A stretch of 64,000 nt of DNA, from assembly GCA_949126835.1 (NCBI GenBank), contig OX421492.1, positions 39,328,886 to 39,392,885 on the forward strand. Direction: 5' to 3'. This DNA is from Anisus vortex. Lineage: Eukaryota > Mollusca > Gastropoda > Planorbidae. The number at the start of each line of letters is the position of its first letter. The stretch's first letter is position 1. A program made the translations under genes and the position numbers. The notes under the pieces are model-generated. The model saw nothing but the letters and a program-made list of their open reading frames with translations, had not been told where the DNA came from and did not search any database. Positions 43,701 through 55,700 of the stretch are shown here, one piece after another.

Positions 43701-46700
43701 TATATGTCTTTACGAATGTTTTCTCAGGTTTGACATTCTAGGGTGTAATCCATCTAAAGAAATTGTGACTTTAACAACACGGGCACCAGCCTATTCAATT
43801 CCAACACAGCAAACAACTCAAAGTCCGACATTGCCTGGACATCAAGATACATCTTCTCCAGCCCCTCCCACTCTCCCTCCTCCTGATGGTAAGTTGTTTA
43901 CACAAAGGTCATAAACTTTCCATCTACTATGCAGATAACCCTAGAGCAGATTAATATATCAGATAGTAGAAAAGAGGATAAATTGCATAACTTTTTTTAC
44001 AAAAATTGGTCTATTGGATATCTTTATAAAATGAAAAATCTACACTTAAGGTACTATAACAAATAATTTTACAGCATGATGTTAAATGTATTAATATTTA
44101 TTTCACAGTATGTCTTGTGCCCATGGGCATAAGCAACCATTACTTGATTAGAGATGACCAGCTGACCTCATCATCTAGCCTTGACCAGACTCACTCTGCA
44201 GCTGATGGCAGACTTTATAACACAAGGACAAACACATCTGGCGGATCTTGGATTCCTGGGTTGGTTGACAAGACTAGAATTATTTTGTGTAAAATGCACA
44301 TTTCAAACAAAACTACTTAGCAAATATACAAACTAACATAATAATAATAAAGGCCCATGTTAAAAATGTATCTATTCAGAATGCTCACTAGGAAAACCCA
44401 GTTTTTTAATGTTATAATGCTTGAAAATCTCAGCAAATTGTTAAGTCACATAAAGTTGGTTTGGAGAGTTTGTAGCTCTAAAATAGGTACCCTTTTTAGG
44501 CACAAACTGGCATAATCCTAAAAAGAAAATTTCTCAAAAGAAGCTAAAAAATGCATAGGTCTTGTAAAGAAAGAATAGACATAGCTGTTTTTTTTTCATA
44601 ATGAAATTGTATATGATGCTGCAAGATATTTTTAGACATCATGGGGTATTTGATAAGGAAGGTTTTGAAAACAAAAGCGGTTTGCACCTGACAATATTGA
44701 TATGATATTGACATTTCCTAATAATATATAGACAAAAACTAGAACCCTTTGTTCATTCCTTTCTTCTCCCTTTTCTCTCTCTCTCTATCCCTCTGTTTTC
44801 TCCATTCATTTGATGGGTATGCCAACTATTTTGATAATGTATGGAAAAACAACAACTATACCTCTACTTCTCAAGCATTTCTTTTATCCATCATTCCGCC
44901 AATTTGAAAAAAGCAACACTTTTAATCAATATTTACAGATCACAGCAACAATCTTGGATAATGGTAAACTTCCAGGAACCTACACTTCTATCTGGTGTTG
45001 TGACACAAGGCAGTCCAGATTCCTCTCGTTGGGTGAAGACCTTCAACATTTACTACAGTGTTGACGGTGTAGACTTTATTCCCTACACTATGTACCCTGG
45101 TGACACGACACCTTATTTTTTTACTGCCAACACTGACAGCACTACACCTGTGAGAAACCTACTGAACCGTGAAATTATTGCCCAGTACCTAAAGATTGTA
45201 CCAGTTGAGGCAGGACCAAATGGTGTTGGTCTGAGGTTTGATGTGCTTGGATGTACTCCTAAAATACCTATTCCAATTTTAGTGATTCCAACTACAGGTA
45301 CTATTGGACTACCAACACCAACACCTGGAACTGGTCCAACATTAGCACCAACTTTGCCATCCAAAATAAGTAAGTCAATTTGTATATTGTCTTTTTTTTT
45401 TCATTTTCTGTTTTTATTTTATTCATGTAATTATTAAATTTCCATTCTTTCTTGGCTTACTCAACAGCTTGTGATATTCCGATGGGCATTACAAACCCCA
45501 TGATTATCAATGACCTGCAGTTAACATCTTCGTCTATGCTGGACAATTTACATGGACCAACTAGAGGCAGACTTTATACTTATACAGATGGATCCTTAGC
45601 TGGAGGCTGGTCTCCTAGGTAAATCCAATCTTATGTCTGGAATAATGCATTTAATTATAATTATTACACCACAATCTGATAAATAAATATATATGAATAT
45701 TTTTTTTTTATTCTTTAACAAAAAAATGTAATAACAAATTAAAAACATTAGACACAATTGAGAATTGATGCAATAAGAAAATAAACATTGCTTGTGGAAA
45801 AAAAAGTACTAAATAGAAAAATGAGGGTTTGATGAAGACTTAAGTTGTCATACAAAATATTTTTATTGACATAAAGATGAGTTACTTAATGTTAGTTTAT
45901 ACTTAATGTTAGTTTATATACTTTGTACTATAATATTGTAATATTATTTCAGTGCCACTGACAAGTCACCATACATTCAAGTAGACTTCTTGTCACCTCA
46001 TCAAATCTCTGGAGTGACCACTCAAGGAAGTGCTGACCAACCATCCTGGGTCACCAAGTATGCAGTGTACTACAGTAATGACAGCATCAACTTCCAGCCA
46101 GTCAAAGACAACTCTGGCAACCCAATGGTGTTCAATGGGAATACTGACCAGTTCACTCCAGTCACCAACTTCTTCCCCAGTGTATTAGCTCAGTATATCC
46201 AAATTCGACCAATAGAGTCTCATAATTCAGTTGCCCTGCGCTTTGATTTGTCTGGATGTAAATCTCCTTCTCCAATGGTTCATCCTTTAACAGCAACAAC
46301 AACTCTTGTGCCTACATTGCCAACAGTGCATGGAATGACAACTATGACTCCACCTGCGGGTCAGTCCGCTAGTACAAAGGAGCCTACTTATGTCCTAATA
46401 CCAACTTTGCCTGGTATTTACATTTTTTACCTTTTCTACTAAACAATCAAATAGTATTTTCATGTTTTTACAAATGCCTTTTTTGTACTAACTAAAAAAA
46501 TTAATCTAAAACTTAACTCCTTTATTGTGATTGATACTTATAAATCCAATTTAACTGCATGTGTGTTGACATAATTATTAAATGGAGGTGATGTAAAAAA
46601 AATGTTTACATAATATACAAAATGTGTAAATTACTGTGTTTCTTTGAACTGATGTATTGGTGTACTCCTCTTCTTTTCTAGGCATGAGCTGCAATGTCCT

Positions 46701-49700
46701 GATGAATGTTGACAAGCCATCTGTTATGCCCAATAGCCTGCTCACAGCTTCTAGCTCAGCTGGCCCACAATCTACAGCTGCTGATGGCCGCCTGGATAAT
46801 ACATTGGCTTCATGGATTCCTGGGTGAGATCATTAGAATCTCCTTTTCTTTGTTTTTGTTTTGAAGATGTGTGTACATGTGTTAGTTATCTTTTAAAATT
46901 ATTTGATCTTGGGTCTTGATTTCTTTTAATGTTTAGAACCCTGTTTTATGAAAAGGTTAACAAAATTTGATTTGCTTAAATATTTTTTTTTTTTACTTTC
47001 ACCCATTAGAATAATTGACAACAGCCAATGGCATCAAGTGGACTTCCAGACACCACAGAACTTGTCAGGTGTTATCACAGAGGGTAGTCCAAATGTTGAA
47101 AATTGGGTGTCATCATTTATCATCATGACAAGTGTGGATGGTTTGACCTTCTTCCCAGTCACCAACAATGATGGCTCCATGACTCTTTTTACTGCTAACT
47201 CAAATAAGGGCACACCGATAAGAAATTATTTCCCCCATGTAAGTGTGTGATTTGACTAATAGTATTGGAAATTAGGACTTTGAAATTTACTTATATTCTC
47301 TGTACCTGAATTTATGAAAACATGAAAAAATGCATATTTAATATTTAATAGTTTAATAAATCACTTGTTTAAATGCAGGTCTGAGGGTGTGATACCTAAT
47401 AATATACGTATTCATTTTAAAAACATATTTTGCAAAATTAAAGTCCTATGTGTATTTATTCTGCTTGTCATTAAACATGACTTCTAAATCAATAAACATA
47501 AATAATTTATTTAAAAACTTTTATACTAAAATTAAATCACTACACAGCAATGCTTTGCAGATTTTTGTTACATGACAAATAATTTTAATTCAATATTCCC
47601 TGATCATGAAGTAGATTTAAAGTTTAACTTTTGCTTCCAAATAATTTTTTTGCTATATTTTTACTCATATCGATGCTTTATATCAAATGTTTTGTATAAA
47701 TATTTGTAAAATAATGAGGCACGTTTTAATATATTTGTTTAGCCACTGGTTGCAAGATATGTGCGTCTAATGCCACAGTCATGGGCTCCCAATGGACCAG
47801 GATTACGAGTGAACTACATCGGTTGCTTCTCTTCAGCCATTCCAACTCTTCACACTGTCCCTACAGACATACCAATGCCACCAACTACTCCAACAAAGAC
47901 AACCATTGCTCCACCTGTCACTTACAGTCCAACACCATCACCTTCATTGGTCACGTTTGATATTTGTGAGTATAAAATATAAGATTTTGTTTTTTTAATT
48001 ACAGGCTCAAATACAATGCTCTGTCATGTTTATCTGTTTATTTTAATGCTGTGACTTATTTCATGAACACAATAAGAATCAAAGAGCTTTCATCTTTTCT
48101 AGTGTGTACCAAGAGCATGGGTCTACAAGATCAAACAATTGTCTTAGATTCTCAAATAACTGCTTCTTCTAACGCCAACAACCATGGTCCAGAACTTGGC
48201 AGAATATCTGAGAATATTTATGAAGGCTCCTGGATGCCTGCGTATGTTTTTACTTACATGATATTTCTAATTATTGATCAATATGTAATTAATTACATCC
48301 TATTTCTAGTTATTGATCAATATGTAACTTTTTACATCATATTTCTTATTATTGATAAAATTTATGTAAAATGGCAAATACAAAAAATAATTTTGAAAAA
48401 GTGAATAGTTAAAGAGTCACGTTAAAATAATAACATGTTATTTTAAATACACTAATGATTAACTACTTTCTTTCAAAAGTAAAATTGTTAAGATCTTAAG
48501 AAATTAAAAACTGGGCCCCAAAACGTACATTATAAAATAACCTGAAGGAATAATTAACAATTTTGATTGTTCAATCATAGTTAGTTTACACTTGAAATAA
48601 TAGTATATAGTAAATGTCTTAAAGTCAATTGCACAGTGATGTTATAAAGATATATAGAGACTAACCAATTAAAATGAAAGGATGGCTTATTAAGAACTTA
48701 CAACTTATTTTTAAAAATAAATTGATCTGGATTTCATATGAATTATCATGGTTTTTATTATCAAGATGTAACAATAACATGAGACCTTGGCTAGAAAAGA
48801 AAAGTTTTTGAGCTAAATTTTTTCTTAAAATTTCAATTCTTTTTATTAAAATAGATAAAATATATAATATTGTTATAGTGAATTAAATACTTCTTTAAAC
48901 TTAGTTTCAGTGAGTGTGTTTTTTTGTTACATTTTAAAAGGCAAAAAACTTAAACTTTGTCATTTATTTTTACAGTGATACTGACCAAGCACCTTATATA
49001 CAAGTTGATTTCAAAGACCTCAAATTCTTATCTGGTGTTACAACACAAGGTGAAGGTCAGACAGACAGCTGGACTACAGAATATGAAGTTTACTTTAGCA
49101 CAAATGGTGTTGACTATTATCCTTACTCCACTAAACAAGATGGTGTTCCCAAAGTGTTCACTGCTAATGAAGATACCAACACTCCAGTGTCTAATTATTT
49201 CATCAGGAACATAATCGCTAGATATATTCGTATTGTACCAATCAGCAGCCATAAAGATGTGGCATTGAGGTATGTATATAGATTTTCTCCAACTTATGAG
49301 GTATTTCTAAACTAAGATATTGAAGATATTGGAAGGAAAAAATGTTACAATTTGATACCAATTTGATTTTCAGATTTGACATAATCGGCTGTAATCCAAA
49401 CCCAGCAACCACAGTTACTACAAGGGCACCGATTAATGTTTATAGTGAAACTCCAACTCCATCAACACTGACGCCACCTATAATTGTGGGTGGAAGCACG
49501 CAATCTCCAACACCACCAACAATGACAACACCAGCTGGTAAGCATATATTAAGATTGTAAAGAATAAATTAATGAGGTGCAATAACAAAAAATTTATCAG
49601 CATAGTTGTTTCACAAAGAGGGGTCTTAATTAAGCAAAGGATTGCTACTTTTATGATTATTTAATAAGGTTTTTAAGTGTTACAGCAATAGAATGCTAGC

Positions 49701-52700
49701 CTGTAAAGTTATCTATTTTGGTTTTGAAATGCTAAGGGAATAGAATAAAATTTAAATTAAAGAGTTTTCTTTATGACTGTAAAATGTCCTGCATTAGATG
49801 TAAAATAATTTTGCTAAAAAATCCAGTTACTATTTTTTATGGATTGTAAAATTTACTTCTTAAACACTATGGAAATTATATCTGTTTCAACAATTCATCC
49901 TTGCTGCATTTTGCATAGCTGAATGAAAAAATATATAATCATCATTGTGTACATTTTAAATTTTATTGTTTCTTTTAGTATGTACCATTCCCATGGGCAT
50001 AAGCAACCATTACTTGATTAGAGATGACCAACTGACCTCATCATCTAGCCTTGACCAGACTCATACTGCAGCTGATGGCAGACTTTATAATACAAAGACA
50101 AACTCATCTGGTGGATCTTGGATTCCTGGGTTTGTTTATGATAAAACAATTGTTTTTTTTTTTTCATTCTTTTACTAACTTTATGCATCTAGCCTACTGT
50201 GATTAACTATTGTTCTGAATAGGTCATGGTACACGTTTGAAATTTTTAAAGGATTTATTATTTATATTTAATACAGAGGTCAACAGCAGCAATGGATAAT
50301 GGTCAATTTAAATGAGCCTAAACTGCTATCTGGAGTTGTGACACAAGGCAGTCCTGATTCCTCTCGTTGGGTGAAGACATTCAATATCTACTACAGCGTT
50401 GACGGTGTGAACTTTATTCCATACACTCTGTACCCTGGTGACACAACACCTTATTTGTTTACTGCCAACACTGATGGCACAACACCTGTGAGAAATTTAC
50501 TGAACCGTGAAATTATTGCCCAGTACTTGAAGATTGTTCCAGTTGAGGCAGGACCAAATGGTATTGGTCTAAGGTTTGATGTTTTGGGATGTACTCCAAT
50601 ATTACCACCTCCAATTCTAGTGTCTCCAACACCAGGTACTGTTGGACTACCAACACCAACAATCGGTACTGGTACAACATTAGCACCAACACTTCCAGCT
50701 AAAATAAGTAAGTCATATATGTATATGGTCTTTTTTTTTTGTCTTCTTCTTCGATCATTACTGAATTCATGGTATTTTTAAATGTCCAATCTGTTTTGAA
50801 CTTGTCAACAGCTTGTGATATTCCGATGGGCATTACAAACCCTATGATTATCAAGGACATACAGCTAACATCTTCTTCTGTATTGGACAATTTGCATGGA
50901 CCAACCAGAGGCAGACTTTATACTTATAAAGATGGATCCTTAGCTGGAGGCTGGTCTCCTAGGTAAATCTAAACTGTAAATCTATATAGAGAAATTAAAT
51001 ATATAGTAATAAAGATATTTTTAGAAATTGGTCTATATAATAAGAAAAACATTTTTTTTCATTATTAATATGTCCTAAAAACATTTGTTTTTCAGTACCA
51101 CTGACAAGTCACCATACATTCAAGTAGACTTCTTGTCTCCTTATCAAATAGCCGGTGTGACCACTCAAGGAAGTGCTGACCAACCATCATGGGTCACTAA
51201 GTACACATTGTACTATAGTATTGATGGAACCTTTTTCAGACCAGTTAAGGACAACTCTGGCAACCCAATAGTGTTTAATGGCAACACTGACCAGTTCACT
51301 CCTGTGACCAACTTCTTCCCCAGTGTATCAGCACAGTACGTACAAATTCGACCAGTAGAATCTCATGGTTCAATAGCTCTCCGCTTCAATCTACTGGGCT
51401 GCAAAGCACCGTCTCCACAATTTTGGCCGGCCACTTCAGTAACACCTACAATGGCGCCAACTATGACCACTGCTACAACAGCAGCACCAAGTACAAGCCA
51501 CCCTGAGGTCACCACCACACATGGTCCCTACATACAAGTCCCACACAGTAAGTATTCACATTTATAGTTATAGCAATACATGGTCCCTACATACAAGTCC
51601 CACACAGTAAGTATTCACATTTATAGTTATAGAAATACATGGTCCCTACATACAAGTCCCACACAGTAAGTATTCACATTTATAGTTATAGAAATACATG
51701 GTCCCTACATACAAGTCCCACACAGTGAGTATTCACATTTATGGTTATTTAATAAAAATGAACATTTTGACAGCTTTCAATAAAGTCCACAACATTGCAT
51801 CATCGGATTTTTGTAAATTCTTAACATTAGTTCCAGATGTGCTGTGCAATACACCCATGTATGAATTGTTAACATTAGTTCCAGTTATGCTGCGCAACAC
51901 ACCCATATATGAATTGTTAAAATTGGTTCTTGTTTTGCTATGCATCGGGCCCTTAAATGAATTGTTAACATTAGTTCCAGATATGCTGTGCAATGTGCCT
52001 ATGAACGTTGATGTCCCTAGCATGATGCCTGCTAGTCTCTTTATGTCATCAACTCATTCAAGCCCACAAACAACTGCATCTGAAGGTAGACTGAACAACA
52101 CAGTTTCGTCTTGGATACCTTCGTAAGTTTACAAAAAAGACATTTCTAAGCCCATTTTTAAATTAAATCTTTTACACTTTTTATTAAATATAATTGTTAT
52201 GCAATTTTTCCTGTTAAGGATTTAAAATTTTCATGACAAACTTATTATTGTCTATAATATATTATAAAGATTATAAAAGCTGCAACCTTAATATGCTAAT
52301 TTTCTTTCATAAATTTGATTCATATTGTATTGATGAATTTCTAAAAAAAATATATAATGTTTAAATAAACACTTTCATATTTTACTGATGACGTTTTGTT
52401 TTTTCCCAGAATTGTTGACAAAAACCAATGGCACCAGGTAGATTTTGGATCTCCTCAGAATTTATCTGGAATCCTCACACAGGGAAGTCCAAATGTTGAT
52501 AAATGGGTCTCATCATTTACCATCAGCACCAGCATGGATGGTTACACCTTCTTCCCTCTACGGAACAATGATGGAAGGCCAATGGTAATTAGTGGAAACA
52601 ATAACAAGAATTCAATTGTTAGGAACTATTTCCCCCATGTAAGTCTGATATGTTTGTAGTTTATATTATTACTTTTCAATGCAGTTAAATCTATAGTGGA

Positions 52701-55700
52701 TTTTTGTACTGTAATTAGTGTTAATGCCAGTTATAATCCATATAAATATGTTATTTAAAAAAAAAATTCTCTTCATTCTCAGCTAACTGTTGCTCGCTTT
52801 ATACGTTTTGAGCCTGTGACTTGGTCACCTAATGGACCTGGTTTGAGGCTTAATTACATGGGCTGCTTCTCTGTTGCCGTACCAACACCTCGACCAACTC
52901 TCGATACTCCACCAACTTTAGCAACTCCAGCTGTGACCAGCACCAATCAGCCACCATCAGAGTCTCCTACACCGCTATCTTCAGTACCAACTCTTGCACC
53001 ATGTATGTTGTTTGCAGTTTTTTAGTTAATTTGTTTATTTAATCTGTTTAAAGCAAAGATACATTTTTAACAGGTTTCTATGAAATAGAATTAAATATTG
53101 ATTAAAATGTACTGCTTTTTTGTATATATATTAGTATGCATAAAAGAAATGGGTCTGCAAGATCAAAGAGTTATTGAAGACTCACAGATTACAGCAACAT
53201 CATCTGCAAGCAATCACAGCCCAGGCTATGGAAGACTGTCACCTACAGACTATTTAGGATCTTGGATTCCTGGGTTGGAAAATTATATCATTTCAAAACA
53301 AGCATTCAATTTGAAAATTAGTCTGCGCATAAAAAATATACTATTTAATACTGGATTTATTGTCAGCTTTTAATTTCTTTTTGTTTATCCCTACATTAAT
53401 TTCTAGACAGAACTCTTAATGTTAATGTAATAAAAGCCCTGCAGCTAATTTGGAATTTTTTAAAATTATGATAGGACAACTGATCAAAGTCCATACATCC
53501 AGGTAGACTTCCAGGAAATGAAGTTACTTTCTGGAATTGTTACACAAGGTGAAGGTCATGATGACAAGTGGGTATCAAGCTACAGGGTGGACACTAGTGT
53601 AGATGGTGTTCACTTTTATCCCTACTCTGAGAAACAGGATGGTGTGGCCAAAATATTCACAGCCAATGTCGACACAGACTCACCTGTGGCCAACTTTTTT
53701 ATTACAAATCTATTGGCCCGATACATTCGCATTATCCCAGTTAGCAGCCATTCTGGTGTTGCACTCAGGTAATTTTTCTATTGCTTATAAAGAACTTTTA
53801 TAAATGTATTACATTTAAAATATATATAATTATTAAATATGTTGGTAGATTTTGATGTATAAAGAAAATGATAACATTTTTTTAATAGAACTCTATCTTG
53901 TTTTAAAAGGAAAGATTTAGGATATTATCTTCTCTGTACTTTAAAAAAATTATATCATTAGCCTAATGTTGGCATGTTTTTGTATGAATAGGTTTGATGT
54001 TCTGGGTTGTAATCCATCTGTTCCTAAAGTCACTGTCAGTACCCATATCCCATTGTTTACCACACAACCAAAACCAACCACTCCAGCTCCAAACATTCCA
54101 TCACAACTATCTGGTAAGTCGACCATACCAATAAATGCTTTTTGTTTTAGATACAAATGATCTATGTCTAATGTAGAAACTTGTGAGTGCTTATACTTCC
54201 TATTATAATCGTATTAGATCATTAAGGATTAGTGTAGGATGCAATAATCATATATATAGAAGGAGCATCTGTCACATAAAAGATAAGATTGCCTCCCTTG
54301 TCAATATTTGTTCTTTACTGTGCATGTTTACTCTGCAATTTAAAATTAAATTTGTGTTTTTTCTACCATTTGCAACAATTTGTGTCTCACAGAATGTACA
54401 GTACCAATGGGTGTGTCCAACCATTATTTGGTAACAGATGACCAACTGACAGCCTCCTCTAGCCTGGATGGCAGCCATACTGCTATTGATGGCAGACTTT
54501 ACAACTCCCCTTCATCCACTTCAGGTGGATCATGGATACCAAGGTGATTAATCATTACTTTTAAATTATGCTGCAGGATCAAGAAGCAAGTTGAATACAA
54601 GTTTAAAATCTGATAAACTTTTGAAATGACTTTGGATTGGCATAAATAATAAAAAGTCAAACTATCCTAATAAAATTGTAGTTTTATGTGTATTCAAAGT
54701 TCTTCCTTCAGCTTCCATCTAATTAGAAGTAATGCAATCTTTATATTTCTTTGGTCTGTTGTAAGATATTCCTGATATATTCCTTAATATAATTTGAAAC
54801 GGACTCATCATTTTCTTCACAGTTCTGGGCCAAACCAATGGATCACTGTCAATTTCTATGAACCAAAACTTTTGTCAGGAGTTGTAACACAAGGCAGTCC
54901 AGATTCCTCTCGTTGGGTGAAGACCTTCAACATCTACTACAGCGTTGACGGTGTAGACTACATTCCATACACTGTGTACCCTGGCGACACAACACCTTAT
55001 TTGTTTACTGCCAACACTGACGGCACAACACCTGTGAGAAACTTACTGAACCGTGAAATTATTGCACAGTACTTAAAGATTGTTCCAGTTGAGGTAGCGC
55101 CTGGAGGAATAGGTCTACGGTTTGACGTATTAGGCTGTCAACCACCCACACCTCCCCCTGTTAGTGTGACACCTCCCACAGAAGTTCTGACTGGATCGAC
55201 TATTGAACCTCATATTAGTACCAAAGCACGTAAGTACTGGAAAAATTATGTTAGTCTCAGCTGTAAGGAAAAATATTGTTTTGTTCTGTTGAATGCACCG
55301 AATTGGATAAAATATGATATTTGATATTTCAGCTTGTGATATCCCAATGGGTCTTACAAACCCTCTTGTCATAAGTGACTCACAGCTGACAGCGTCATCC
55401 TCTCTTGATATTTTACACCTCCCAACCAGAGGCAGACTCTACACAGACAAGGATGGTGCCTTAGCCGGTGGTTGGATACCAAGGTAGGTAACACAGTGAA
55501 TTCTATAGTTTCACTTCTCTTACTTTTGTTCTGTAAATAATTATTTGTATAACTCTGCTTTATAACTCATCTTTATAACTCATCTTTATAACTCTTATTT
55601 ATAACTCTTCTTTATAACTCTTCTTTATAACTCATCTTTATAACTCATCGTTATAACTCTTCTTTATAACTCTTCTTTATAACTCTTCTTTATAACTCTT

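Noticed and set aside
51698..52126. A 142-codon frame upstream of D40 as a separate gene start
   Set aside because: It starts inside the donor minisatellite and is open only because the 48-bp repeat is a multiple of three; better explained as intron plus alternative acceptors of the large gene.
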